This document shows, one piece after another, positions 36,001 to 51,000 of a stretch of 64,000 nucleotides of DNA. The translations under genes and the position numbers were made by a program. Positions within the stretch are counted from its first letter, which is position 1, and each line of letters opens with the position of its first letter. The stretch lies in contig CM037471.1 in assembly GCA_021014325.1 (NCBI GenBank), positions 15,451,501 to 15,515,500 of the forward strand, written 5' to 3'. The DNA comes from Plazaster borealis (lineage: Eukaryota > Echinodermata > Asteroidea > Forcipulatida > Labidiasteridae). Under the pieces are notes generated by a model, which ran no database searches, was not told where the DNA came from, and saw nothing but the letters and a program-made list of their open reading frames with translations.

Positions 36001-39000
36001 CTATCTTTATATTATTAAAAAGTGGAATTATTAAAAAGTGGAGATCAGGTTGGCTCAGTGGTTTCTTTCCATGCCTGTGGACCCCGGTTCGAATCCCACC
36101 TCAGACCGGAGCCATGTGGATTAGGTTTCAGTCCCTACCTGATTGCATGGGTTTTCCCCATTGGGGTTTTCCTCCCACATCTAAAACTGAGCATTTCTTC
36201 TCATTTCCTATTCATCCTGTTAAGTGCACTCAGGTCTGCCAGGCACTTCAATTTAAATGAATACAGAAATCCACTTACGTTTTTAAAGATGAATATGTAA
36301 CCGACACTTCCAGTTGATGTCCAAGGATGTAAAGTGATGCTAAGATATCACTCCACTGTACAAGCTCACCAAGAGGTCCACCAGAGAAAGCTTTCTCTGC
36401 AATCTTGAACCCTGACTCTTTAGTAAGCAAACCCATGTGGATCAAGATCTAGCAGGAAACGAACATAACATGAGTAGTATGAAGCTACTGTAACACCTCA
36501 TGCATAGATTCTGTCAACTGATTGTGAATTGACTATGTTCTGTGGAATAGATACAAATATTGGATGCATGTGAGTTCATTGTCGCAGAACATAATCACAA
36601 GGTGATTTGGAAAAGCCAGATTTTCACTGAGTGATTATATTCTGTGACAATGCACGAACGAAATGCACTCAATATTTGTTTTATATAACTGACACATAGA
36701 TCCTTGACATTTGACAAAGATGTTCACAATAAACACAAAATAGACACGGAAACTTTTTGACCCCACACTCTAAAAATTCTTTTAAAAACCTTTTAGACAA
36801 CAATGACGATTCCATGTAGACTTGTCCCCTGTGACACAACCTTGACTCTTTGTGACCAACGGGCGGGAACGATTATTTGGGAAACAACACTGCACAGCGT
36901 CCGAAGTGGCCTATAATTATCCATATCGGACTCCTATATTCAATGTTGGAGCGTCGCGACAGTATACATGTACATGGCAAAATAAAGGATGACAAGTGAT
37001 GTGTATTCCACCAATCAAATGTCAAGGATCTGTCTGTGTGGTATATAACTTATATTAGTGTAACTCTTGAAGTATTTGCTCTAAATTCCAAAAAGGAAAG
37101 GTTGAGTTATTCAAAAGTTTGATTAAGCTATGAGTCATTCTAATAGAGTTATAATTATTTTTCTTCAACCTCTTACAGAAGAATGGAGGGACAAGGAGCT
37201 AAAATCAAATATAAAAAATAATAATAATTAAGGTGCTATAAAACAGGAGGCATTGTGGCCAAGCACCATGGCCCAATCATAGAGCTGCTAAGCACAACAA
37301 TTTGCTTAGCATGAAATTTCTTCCTTGATAAAAACAGGATTACCAACCAAATTTCCACGTGATTTTCAGGACAAGCAAACAACAGCTGAATACCAGTAAC
37401 AAGCAATATGCAACACATGGAAATTTGGTTGGTAATCCTGTTTTTATCAAGGAAGAAATTTAGTGCTAAGCAAATTGTTGTGCTAAGCAGCTCTATGAAA
37501 TTGGGCCCAGGCTGGAGCTCTGGGGCATGTTTTGGCCCTCATGAACGGAAGCTTCTTATGTATACAATTCACTGATAGAAACAACTTCAAAAAGCATGGT
37601 GAGAAACGGGTTCCAATGGCGATTCTCTTGAAACATAATGTTTGCAAAATCTACGCCATTTATTATATTTTCAGAGTATAGAATACTCTTTAGAATTTTA
37701 TTATCACTACTGTGCAATTATGCTCCATATTAGCATGATGAATCGCCTTTAAACAAATCACCATGGGAAAACAGTTGTTTCTTACTCTTGGTTTTAGTTT
37801 GATTAGTAATATGAACAAGTCTAAATAACGTGTAGATAACTATTGAAACAAATTTAAAGCGTTGAAGTTATGAGTTCGTTTTCCATCATGATAAAGTTGG
37901 TGGATAACTGAACATTCCAATATCAGACAGAATAACATACCATATCTCAATACTCTATTGTTATGCATGTTCCCATCCTAATTATGAATGGTTTAGTTGC
38001 AATTAAACAGTAGTACTTAAACAACCAATTCACATTATACTTCATTTCATTTCATTTCATTTAATTTCATTTCATTTATTCTGGTTGTGAAGCCAAGGAC
38101 TCTCAAAAAGCGAACTTAATCACTATACTAGCCAAGAACCCCATTGAGAGAAGACAAGGAAGGAAATTTCAGTTTTAGATGTGGGAGGAAAACTCCAGAG
38201 AAATACTCCATGGAAAACCCACGCAGTCAGGTAGGGACTGAAAACCCAATCCACATAGTGCCCCCAGTGGGATTCGAACCGGGGTCCTGGAGGTGGAAGG
38301 CGAGGAAAGATACCACTACACCAACCCAAATTAGTTTATCTCAATGTAAAATTGTAAGCAAAGCAAGCAAGAAGAGGTGTCCAAGCTACCACGGTTTGCT
38401 CCCCTGTGCATCAGCAATAATCAAAACACCCTGTTTACTCTACAATCCCTGCATGTTTTCCATTAGCCAATTTCCAAAAACTACTAAGCAGATAATATTC
38501 CTTATCAAATTTATTCATAGGAAGCCAGTCAAAAATATATGCCATGATATATTGAGAGCAAACCCAACTCCAATAAGCAAACGTTTTCTGCACTCTAGTA
38601 AGTCTGTGTTTAGCAACAGCTACATGTAGCAACAGCAGTGCATGCCCTTAACACTAGCCCAGCATACACCGTACACTGTCTAGTCAAACCGATGTAGGGT
38701 AAAAAAACGCTTCTTATCTTGCCCTCTGACAAACTAAAAAGTTTGCAATCTATATGTTAAAAATATTCATATTTTTAATAAAATAGTTCAAAATTAATAT
38801 TTCTTGTAGGTGTTTGAGTATGACTTTAATTCACCAGCAGACCCAGCAATAGCTACTATTAATAAATCAGAAAGTTACTGTCATGACAACAAGTGTTTAA
38901 AATTGAACCTCTTTAACTATCCATAAACAACCTTACCAACGCATCGACTGCTCTTCTGCTTCCTTATTCAAATAAAAGATATTCAAAGTGCATCTCATAA

Positions 39001-42000
39001 AACTGTGTATGATTTACTACTTGTATAATGAAAATGACAAACAAGTATTTGAATATTCCTTTATAGTCGAGTTGGTATAAGTCGTAAACATCCCATGAAA
39101 GATGTCAAGCTCTTTCATTTAGAGATTCCAATGATCAAATATGTCAACCCCCACTTCTAATCTAGTTTTTAAGAAACATACCCGTATGTATTGTGCAACT
39201 AACAGTTCAAAATGTACTACTATTCTCAAGAAAGGCATTGTTTTCTGATGGCATAGTCACTTAGGATCTTCTCAAAGATGAAATTACTTCAAGCTAAAAC
39301 ATTTCCCAGGTTTATGTGTACTTTGACCAACTTTAAATTCAGTTATCTTTGGACTAATTGCTTGACTATTTAGTCACGGGTTGCTACACTGATGTTACAT
39401 GTCTTTATGGAAAACAAATTGGGTGACAAATTACTACATACGTGTACCTTCTGCTGGGTAAGAGTGTACTGTGTATGTACGTTATTAAAGAAAATGCAGA
39501 AGGATGAAGAACTCTTAATTTATATAAGCACAGTAGAAAATTATGATCTACAAATTTTGTAATATTTACTATTGCAAGTGTTCATTAAAAATGACTGAAT
39601 TAAGTGTAGTGAAAAATCTTGTGATGGACTAATAGTAATAGTATTAATACTTGGTTCTTATATTGCACTTTATCTACACATGTCTTTAAGTGCTTTTTAT
39701 TTGAGCGACAGGTCTGCAAAGAAATGTTTAAATTACCAGACCCATTTATACAGCACATTGAAAGGGTTTACAAGGTGATGCAGTACGATCTAAAGCCAAC
39801 CATGCCAAAAACACCGGGGCAAACCCCCTTCTCTAAACGATAAGTGTACTGGGTTCATAACATCCCATCCAAAGGATGAAGCAATTATGGTTAAATGTCT
39901 TGCTCAAGGACACAAGTGTCATGACCTGGAAACAAAACCCACAATCTGACACCATCAGAACTTGAGTGCCATGCACCAGACCGTTCGGCCAGGACACTCC
40001 ACAACTATCATTTTTTGAGAAAAACATGCTGCAAATAGACGATGTGACCTGTGACATCACATGTTTACAAAAGAGCCACCAAGCCTGGACTTCCTGCAGG
40101 CACGATTTGTACACAGCTCAATGGGAAGAAACCATAAAATCCTATATTTTATGGAGATTACACTGTCTAATTTTTTTCAACTTTTGATATGATGAAAGGG
40201 GGCACATCTCAAAACTTGTTCAGCTGTTACTTTTAAAACTCTTGGATTTATGTGGAAATTATGACTCAAAATGCAAACTTTCCCATATGACTAGTGCAGT
40301 ATCTTGCCTGCCAGAAAGGCCCAAGAATGTACAAGGTCACACTTATTGTAAACAAAGGTCACAAGGTCTATAAATGAATAAACAACACAATGATCTAATA
40401 CACATCTACACCCACATGTATGCAAAATCACACAAGTTTTGAAAAATTGTCTCTCACTTATTTCCTGGGCTATAACACTGTGTCAACAAATCCATCCATA
40501 GTTGTTGTAAAATACAAAAATATCTGGACCAGTGCAAGTTCAATTATACAAAATAAACATCAGACTGCTTGACATATTTGGTTTTAAGCCAACTTGGGCC
40601 AGACATCATGGGGGAATAACGAGCCCATTTTGTGCAGAAAAGATATCAGTTTTGGTTGGCAAAAAAATACATTGTTAATGTGTTTTGATACCTTTTTCTG
40701 CTCTCTGTTTGTTAGGTCTTGTTTTTTCTCCAGCGCTTCAGCGGCAGGGATCCATTTACTGTCCCACATTCTGTCAATACGCAGCCTCACCCACTCCAAC
40801 TTGTTCAAATAGGCCTTGCTTAGGAGAGTCATCAGGCCAGCTTTGTCTTTCTGTATCATTGCCTGATGAGTAATATTTAACAAATACTATGTCAGCTTTC
40901 TTTCACAATCAATCTCAAAAAATGGAATAGAGTGCATTTACCGGTATGTGGAATTTTCTTTGAACTGTAACTCCCACTCACTTAAAGGTATCGTACACGT
41001 TTGGTAATGACTCAAAACAAATATTAGCATAAAAACTTACTTGGTAACGAGCAACAGAGAGCTGTTGATAATATAAAACATTGTAGGAAACGACTCCCTC
41101 TGAAGTAACGTAGTTTTTGAGAAAGAGGTAATTTCTCACTAAATTAATAAAAACTTCTTGCAAGAAGTTTTTATTCCTATCTGATAGCACACAAATTTGT
41201 ACAACAAGGGTGTTTTTTCTTTCATAATTTTCTTGCAACTTCGATGACCAATTGAGCCCAAATTTTCACAGGCTTGTTATTGTATGCATATGTTGGGATA
41301 CACCAAGTGAGAACACTGGTCTTTGACATTAACCAAACATGTTCAGTGCCTTTATGTTTCATTATTAAAAAGAAAAGTTGGTTTTATATATTAAACATCA
41401 AATATTGGTCTCAATATAACAAATACACAAGAACATCTGGCATCACCACTCAAGATAATGCTCCTTTGATTGGATTTAACAAAAATAGTACAAATTTGTT
41501 CAGCTGTACCTTTGGTCTTCCTGAATTTACCAAGAGAGATTTGGGTGCCTGCGTTCTCCATTTGAGCTTAGGACACCATGTTTCTATCTCACTCAGGTAA
41601 ATAAGAAACGAGCAGTCACTGCCATCAACGCCATACTTTTTATAACAAGGATCAGATGACCACATTTCTTTCATCCACTGTGTCAAATCAAAAGACAAAT
41701 CAGAGACCTATGTTATCACACTACTGGTCACCGTGGTCCAGTGGTTAGACTGCAGGACTTGCAATCACAAGGTTGTGGGTTCCAATCCTACCAAGCTAAC
41801 CGCTGATTTCACAATGGACTAGAATAAGTATTGTCGTCTAGTTATACTGAATCACAATTTCTTGATTTGTGCAATTCATAATCATTGACGTTAAACCAAT
41901 GTTTGTATGAGAGAGATTGGCTGTTGCCAGCTTGGCGTTTATATCCCCTTGTGGGAGTTTGCCGAGTTCCCTTGACAGGAAGATCATCTAAACAAACTGC

Positions 42001-45000
42001 CAAAGTGTTCCTGCAAAAATGGTCTTTTCAATCTTTATTACTATCTCGAGGGAGACAAACAAAGCAGTCTATGTTCATAATTCAAACATTTCTTTCCGCT
42101 TGACTGCAGCCCGTTACACCGGTATATCTGTTTGTGCGTTGTGATGTCATTTAGCCTACATGTACAAGACAGACTCTGCTAGGGTCAAAACATCAGGCCA
42201 TTAACAATTTTTTGCATAATTCAAACAAGTATGACCGGTAACAAGGTTAGAGAAACCTGAATTTCTCTGACTCTGTTCACAGAACAGTCAGGTCTACAAC
42301 GTACATTGTAGTTGCTGACCTAGAACAAGCTGTATTGGCACATAAATGAAGACTGTTCAAGTCTAGCGCATATCAAAAACGAGAAAAAAAACTTGAACAA
42401 AGACTATATTTTTCTATGAAATCAAATATTTTTTTATATTCTAATTTTTATACAAAATTCTTTAAATAAAAATACCCATAGCGATTTGTTATAAATACAA
42501 TTTGAATACAATACAAATAATTTGTAAAAAATTAACACTGAAACAAAATTACAACTTGGGACGAAGATACATAACTTTTAAAAAACCATTTGCCAATCAC
42601 GCCGAATTTGTGCAACCATTACATAGGTTAATGATAACATGCATGTCAGTTGGGCAAAATTCTTAGTTGTTTCTGTTTAAAAGGAAACGGAGGTCTTATT
42701 CTCTGGTTTCCTTGTTGACTTGTTAAATTTATTTTACTTTAATATATTTTATGGCTAAATTTTAATTTCCGAACAATATGATATAATTTTTTATCACCAT
42801 AACCTTCGCTAAACTAAAGTATTTGAAGAAACAGAACCGCGCATATGTAAAATTCAATATGGTTTGGACCAACATGGTCCCGAAAGTTTGAATACGCCCG
42901 AGACTTACAGAGTGTATATTAGCTTGCTTAAAAATTCTGAGAATTCAGCTTGAAAAACGGTGATCCATGAAAATGTGTACATAAACCTGATAGTATGATC
43001 GTTTTCTTTCAATATGCATGGCAGGGGAATTCAGCATTATCATAGAAATATTACACAACATGGGTGATGTCGCGCCATTGCTGAGCAGTCTAGCGCGTTA
43101 AACTCAAGTTCCTGTGACCGAGTATGACACTTAACTACATTATAATTGCTTCTCATCACCCAGGAGTAAATGGACATATGTGAGTAGAGATTGTGGATGA
43201 GAATGAAAAATATTGTAAGGCTCTTAAAGGTATCGTACACGTTTGGTAATGACTCAAAACAAATATTAGCATAAAAACTTCTTTGGTAACAAGCAACGGA
43301 GAGCTGTTGATAGTATAAATCATTGTAGGAAACGACTCCCTCTGAAGTAACGTAGTTTTTGAGAAAGAGGTAATTTCTCACTAAAATAATAACAACTTCT
43401 TGCAAGAAGTTTTAATTATTCTATCTGAAAGCACACAAATTTGTACAGCAAGGGTGTTTTTTCTTTCATAATTTTCTTGCAACTTTGATGACCAATTGAG
43501 CCCAAATTTTCATAGGCTTGTTATTTTATGCATATATGTTGGGATACACCAAGTGAGAACACTGGTCTTTGATAATTTCCAAACATGTACGATGCCTTTA
43601 AAGGGGCCTAATGGTTTGAAAAAGCACATAATAAACTCACATTATTATATTGGGCAAGCCAAATAATTTGAAAGTAGTTCTTAAATGTGGGATCATAGAT
43701 TGGTTTTTGTCAACGTAATGCTTATTTATATGCAAAAAATAAAGATACAATAAAATTCACATGTGAAAGTTTGAGCTGAATACAGTGTCTGCTTGCTAAG
43801 AAAAAAGCAAAAAACAGTCATAGTATTTTCACAAGAACATCGAACCCATCCACCGCAGCATTCTCAAACAGACACCGACCCTCAGAAATCTGAGAAACGA
43901 TTCATGTATGTATCATTTTGGGGTGAAAATTTTCCTAAATACCATATTACTTCAAAGAAAATCCTTTCTCAAAATAGTTTATACAATCAACAGCTGCAGT
44001 ACTTCTAGTATTTACCAATCTATGACCCTACCTTCAAGCACAATTTTATAAAGCTAATAAGAACAGAATCTGTTAATCATAAAAAGATTTTTGATGAGCA
44101 AAATGTTTAATACTTACCAAAATGAATACAGATTGTGACTGGTCTATGCTACTCTCCATTCAGCAAGGCAGTTGTTATTCAAATAAGCCTTAGTTGATTT
44201 CCTCTTAGACACATTTTTGTTATGTTGAAATTAATGGAAGAAATACACAACGATATTATTACATGCATATGGCATCAACACACTTGTGGATTAATATGAA
44301 CTTACAGCAATTTTCTTTGTACAATCTGGAAATCCTCTCAGCTCGTCATCAAGATAGGAACATTTGGCTTCTGGTTGCATAATTAGATCTGTAGAGATTA
44401 TGAAAGCAAATTATGCTTAACAGAAATATTCACAATAAATTATTCAAGGAACCTTTATGTCCACGTTCACTGTGAACATGTTATTCTCAAATATAACAAA
44501 CAAACACAAATTTTAATTTTTCAATATTTTGTTTCTTTAATAATTTAGTTGTAACCAATTTGAGAAACTATGACCTATAAGAACATAGATTTGATTTTAC
44601 TGAAAGGTGTGATATTTAAGTAAATATTTGAAGAACAAAAAATTATTGAAATAAATAAGACTAAGTGTTGTGATGTTAATCCTGTAATCTTGGCAATGCA
44701 TACAGACATTAAAACTTTCAGAAAAAACACATTATTAAATTTACACTTCATACACTAGAAAAGAAAAACATGTGGTTAAAAATTGGTTAATCAACATTAT
44801 TCACCTAAGTAGCCATCAAAAATGGATTGAGATGGTCTCATCCAAAATGTGCAGTGAATCAGTAAACAAAAAGAAATCTTAGTGGATGTGAGTTACAAAA
44901 TAAATCCAAACATTTCTGAGACAGTTTATGTTAGATTTAGACTTGCATTATATTAGATAACCCAACAATCAAACATCCCAGTATAATTGGCTCTGCAGAT

Positions 45001-48000
45001 AGTTAAAGTGTCTGTATACGTTTGGTATTGACTCGGAAAATTAATGGCAATAAAGACTTACTTGGTAAGAAGTACAGCAGCTTTGGATAGTTTAATGCAT
45101 TTTGAGAAACTTTTCACTTCAAAGTTCTGCAGTTATGGAAAAAGATATCACTTTCTATCCCCAAAAATTTGAATCTAAGAAGCGTTACCGACAGTAATGT
45201 TTCTCAGATTGTGTATTCCAATTGCAGATTATTCTTCCTGGGTAGACATAACCGCTCCAGATTTTCGCAATATCTTAAAACACTACATTTTGAAATGAAA
45301 ATGTTTTCACAGGTTAGTTTTATGGTATGTATCTACAAATGTATAGGATTGAAACAAACAGTGGGTTCCAATTACCAAACGTATACAGCACCTTTAATAT
45401 AAACACATTCACGTACAAGTAGGTAGAGAATGCAGTAGGGGAGAACCTTGTAAATTACAATTCAAAGATAATGTATGTACAATGATATTCACACTTGAAC
45501 ACAAAGGATACCTGCATAATGCATGCATAAAGGTTTAACATTTTCAACTGATAAAATATTTGTAAGAGACAAGAAATTCAACCTTATTAAAAGTAATAAT
45601 AATGAAAAACACAAGATGTACTTTTTTGTAAATAAAAAGTAATAAACCACAAGGGAAACTGACTGAACAAAGAAAAATTTACTAGAGGAGGATTTGAACC
45701 TGCAACCTTCAGATTAATGTGCCGGTGCTCTACCAACTGAGCTATCTTGCCATATACATGTAGTCTCCCTATTTTTTCAAAATCTTTGTTCGGGGGTTCC
45801 AGTCAGAAGCCATACAACCTGCTACTGCCGTATAACCAGGGATCACACCCAAGTTTAGGATACAACCTGGGAAGCGGCAGGAGAGGGGTCACTAAGGAGG
45901 ATGTGACTTTTTGTTTCAAATATCAAGTAATAAACCACATGCGAAACTACACATTTAACTGGGTAAATTTTAATTAATTTGGGGTTGAAAAAAGAAAAAT
46001 CTAGTTAATTTGTCTTTGTTCACAAAATTAATTTTGTAAATAAAGTAACACATGAATCATTAGTTTGTGAAAAGCACACAAGGTAAAACAGTGTTAAGAA
46101 GAATATGTACACAGTTCAAAGAAATATGTTCATTATATGGACCATGATCTGTATCAGTTTTTAATGTAAAACACACCAACGGAGTGCCATCTCACATCTC
46201 ATTAAACTGAAACCTATACAATGCTTGATGCCAGGTGGAAGGAGCAAAAATATAAAAATCACCACGGAAACAACACGCACTTTACACATCTCCATGGGAA
46301 TCCATGCACTTTTCCAGGTCACTAAATTATATTCTTGTCACCATTTCATGAATGAGTTGACACTTTGCTAAGCATCAATATTTTACTCATGCATTTCATG
46401 AATGAGTTGACACTTTGCTAAGCATCAATATTTTACTCATGCTGCTCAGACTGAATTCAAGATTCTTGGAGTACCACAGGTTGGAAGGAATATCAAACTG
46501 AAGAATAGACTGTGCAAGTCTCGCGCATATTTGAACTTCCGGGACCATTGTGGTCCCAACCATATGGAGATTTACGTGGGCAAGATTTTGTTTTGTCAAT
46601 TATTTTAGTTTAACGTGGTTTATGACCATGTGTTGTTGGGAATGTAATACTTAGTGATGAAAGTAAAATCAATTTAACAATATAACGAAGAAAACCCGAA
46701 AATTAAACTTGACCTCAGCTTCCGGTTGATCACAAAACTTATGTAAACGCTTGTTTTTGATGCGCAATGATAATCGCCAGATGCTGTAATTGCAACCCGA
46801 AGCCTTTTCATTGCAGTCTATGGTTGTTGAGGCATCAGTGTCCTCTATAAACTGCGTCAAGCGTTAATTTTACACCCGTGTGACCATCGGGAATCAACAA
46901 AATTGGTTTCTGAAAAGTTACAATCGAATAAGCATCCATGTCCCAGAGTTTCAATTTTGCTTCAATAATAATTAAAACAATATTTGTGTATTTATTATAA
47001 AAACTAAAACTGATTTTATAAACATGTAATGTGTATTTTTGTTGTTTAGATTTTGTCATTAGATATAATTTAAAACAAAGATTTGATTTTAGAGAAGAAA
47101 ATGTTTTCTCGTTCTGATACGCGCGAGACTTGCACAGTCTATTGGAAGATTTAAATAGACAGTGAAATTCAATTCAATAAAAAAATAATTATAATTCTGT
47201 AATTGGAATATTATTACTGTGGGACTAGACCCACCACATTTTCACAAAGATGCAACTTGATAAACAATATTTTGCCGGAACTACATGTACACGTATTGTG
47301 TAGATTTCAGACTCTACATAATCATCATTTTCTCTAAAATGAAACTTCAAACCAATTATTAGGGTCATGTCAGACCATTTTCAAGTATATTTAAAAAACA
47401 CAAGTGTGTAATGGTCTCCAATTGTGGACCCTCCTTTGTTCACGTCTTTGTCCTGACAAATGTGAACCACATTGTTTTCCTTTGTGATAGCAATTATGGA
47501 CCTATTGTCCCTGGTAAGTTCTCGGTTTGAATGTCAATACAAGTACACCCACACACACACACGTTAGCGATGTGCTTATTGTTTTTGTACCTGAAAGCAA
47601 AGCGGGGAAATCCGCACCCGGGTCCCTTTTTGTTTAGATCGAGAGTAGAAACTTCCACACACAACAAAAATACATGTAGGTCTTCTTAGTGGGAACAGCC
47701 AGAAAAAAGTGTCATGCTTGACATATATACAATGTCACATTACAATCAGGCTTTATAAGCAGTTTTGTGAAGTTATTCCCTTTCATATTAAATAAAAATA
47801 AAAATAAATCACAAAATGCAAAAGTTTAAAGTTTAGTAAAAGTAAGAGTTATTGATCAGTGATAACACATATTATTTCACAACTTGAGTAAGTAGAAAAA
47901 TGACATGAATGAAGAACTTACATGAACAATTCATTTGTTTTTCAAAGCCGCCATCATGGAAAATGAGAGAGAAGAGTGGTTCAAAGAGAGTTCACAATAT

Positions 48001-51000
48001 GCAGACATGCAACTTTGGTTTTGCAAAAAAAAAGGAAAAAAGCACACAAAAATGTGTACAATGGTTTTTTGAAGATTTGTATGGCACCAAAAACATACAA
48101 AGAAGAGGAAAATGTGAACTTGACTTTGTTAGAACAGTATGCATGAATTTATAGGAAAAACGGTCCTGGACACACGTTATTCAATCACCTGTCTCCTTCA
48201 GTTCACACAACCTTTATTGCAGGACGTACAACGTAGATCCCTAGAGCTACATATGTAAATGGGAAAAAACTCTATTTAATTCAAAGGGGTGTCTAGGTGT
48301 CTTGTACACACAGTGTTTTGAATTTGGACAGAGAGTGACAGATCTTGGATACCCTGTCTTCTTACATACCGGAGTCCTATATATGTAGCGCACGACGCAT
48401 CATCTACAAATGAGGTACTCAATGCGCTGGAACAAAGAGAAAGCTGTATAGATCCATTGCATATGACGTCACACCCTCAAAAGGAGGCAGATCATTGGAC
48501 GATAGCTGTTCTCTGTGCGTAAAAACGTGCGCGTGACTTCAGCATATCTGTAGCGTTTCGCGTTATGGAAGGGGGATCTATTGATTTCTATAGACCCCGG
48601 AACGCGCCTCCGAACAATGCGCGCCATTTTGGGTGTCAAAACTCTCTTTTGTGCATGTTTGTATACAATTTTGACACCCAAAATGACACCCAGGATAGGC
48701 GCATGTGAGTACGCTGCGCTTTGTGCAATGGGTCTATACAATGTTTGTCATTCACAATGTACAATGTAAAATCTATAGATCTACATTGTAGGTAAAGTGA
48801 ACTATTTTTAGCAATTCTAATAGACGTCCTGTTTTAAAATTCTGACTTATGATACAGTGTACCTTGAATAACATTTTCACCTACCTATTCAGTACATGTA
48901 TAACTTGGGCAAGTTGGGAAGTGGTCATTGTGCGTGATATGCGGAGACATTTAAAAACATACTGAACAATTATACTGATGGTACATGCATCATTGGACTG
49001 GTATGACTTCTTATTCAAATTTAAAATGCTGTTAAATTTTACATGGCTATAACTTGAGCCTGGGGACTCTACCATAATGTTAATGACACTCATCAAAGCA
49101 AATTGCAGATGAAATTACATTCCACAGTAAATATTTGAAAGATGTCACAATAAATTATGCACACATGTTAATTACAATGATGGGGTAAGCATTGATGATT
49201 TAAAGCCAGGGTAAACATTGACGATTTAAAGCCAGGGTAAACATTGACGATTTAAAGTCGGGGTAAACACGGATGATGATTCAAAGTCAAGGAAACACTG
49301 ACAATTTAAATTCAGGGTAAACATTGATGATCTAGCTTAAAGTTCCATCTTGAATATAATTTGTTTTTAACACAGGCCCTTTTAATGAGTTTTAAGAAGG
49401 ACTGATAACTCACGATCAAACCTTCTTGATGGACTGCAACTTTAAGAACTCAATCCAAACTACTTGTATATGGGTAGATATAGCTATTTTTTAAAATGAC
49501 CTACACAAAAACTGAAACAAATACTCATAAAATATTTACATCCAGTGAAGATGGATTGGGGGACTTAAGTCGACTGTGTACATGAGGTACCCGGTAATTT
49601 TGAAGGTCAATTTAAATGGATATTTCTGAAAGTATCATCAATATTCGCTTTGCATGAAACAAGTGGCATTGGAAAGCTTGATAACAAAAAGAGCAAATTG
49701 ACTACGGGGGGAGGGGGGGGACCAATGACTACTATAACACTGTCTGATGAAAACAAAGCATGTTTGGTGATTATTATGTCATAAACAGCTAATCCACAAC
49801 TAACTCCCATTATTGTTATCGGAATGATTTGTGTGACTTAATATGATAAATATCTGTTATTGATCTGAATTGATTTCAACACATCATCAAGTCAAGTCTA
49901 TTAACTGTTGTCAGCATAATGTGAGTCAAAGTACTTTTGGGCGTCACTCTTCATAAAATTTAAATAAAAATGAAGCTTATAACAAACTGGAACTATACAA
50001 ATGTATGCATGTGTGCATTTAAGTATAAGAAATAATAAGTCAGACTAATACCTTTGGCTAACAGGGGTTGGTCTCCTTCAATGTCCAAGTCCTTCTTAAC
50101 TATAGACTTCTTTTTGTTGGTGAAAATACTTTCATTTTGATGTTCTCCATCAGTTTTTGCTTGGGTGTGTTTGTGTTCAATGAGGCTAGTAAAGTTCCTC
50201 AAGAGTAGACTATTATTTGCATAAATAACATCCACTTTCTGCTCCACGTTGCCAAGACGTTCAAGTATGCTCTCTAGTAGTACAGCCAATGTACGCTTCA
50301 AATCTAGTAATCAAGAACAGACAAGACGTTAATTAAGGGGAAGGTTCATTTACACTAAATTAACAACTTGTTTTAAAATTAGCAGCACATCTTTCATACA
50401 ATCAAGTTGACAAGTTCAATGGTTTTAAATCAGGACATTACTGTAATGAATACATCTTGACAATAGCTTTGACAGTGTATTCACTGTATTAAGTCACTAC
50501 TGGTTGAATTACGGAAGTATCTGACTGACTGAAGTTTTATACATGTTCCTTTTTCACTTACAGCACAACTTTTTGAAACTAATATCCAAAATTTCTTCAA
50601 AGGCAGTGACTTAACATTCTCTATAGACTATGCAAGTCTCGCGCACATTCGAACTTCCGGGACCATTGTGGTCCCAACCACATGGAGTTTTACGTGGGCA
50701 AGATTTTGTTTTGTCAATTATTTTAGTATAACAATAGTTTATGACCATGAAAATTATATTGTTGGGAATGTAATACTTAATGAAAGTAAAATCATTTCAA
50801 CAATATAATGAAGAAAATCCAAAAATTTAACTTGACCTCAGCTTCCGGTTACTGCAAAAAATTAAGAATTTTGTGCTCACCTCCGATCACAAAACTTATG
50901 TAAACGCTTGTTTTGGATGCGCAATGGTAATCGCCAGATGCTGTAATTGCAACGCAAAGCCTTTTCATTGCAGTCTATGGTTGTTGAGGCGTCAGCGTCC

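Larger units (their letters stand above)
33983..36278 (-). other. MGAT5 intron 6 (2.3 kb)
   Basis: Contains a SINE (about 36040-36235), a MITE copy carrying extra internal sequence (35277-35696), a 250-bp perfect-type palindrome (34996-35250) and dispersed-repeat fragments at about 34350-34780. No gene. Confidence 0.8.
36449..40691 (-). other. MGAT5 intron 5 (4.2 kb)
   Basis: Holds a palindromic MITE (37269-37510), a tRNA-headed SINE with TTTCA repeats at its edge (about 38041-38335) and a tRNA-Leu-type SINE (about 39820-40115). No gene is supported. Confidence 0.8.
41678..44305 (-). other. MGAT5 intron 3 (2.6 kb)
   Basis: Contains a TTAA-flanked MITE (43224-43601), a SINE head (about 41725-41830) and, near 42840-42915, a fragment related to the 46.5 and 50.6 kb TIR elements. 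The remainder is AT-rich with no gene. Confidence 0.8.
44389..50051 (-). other. MGAT5 intron 2 (5.7 kb)
   Basis: Holds one TTAA-flanked MITE (45003-45397), a SINE (about 45625-45990), an exact 50-bp tandem duplication (46343-46442), a TIR element (46504-47143), a foldback sequence near 48.6 kb and a 26-bp tandem array near 49.2 kb. No other gene is evident. Confidence 0.85.
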
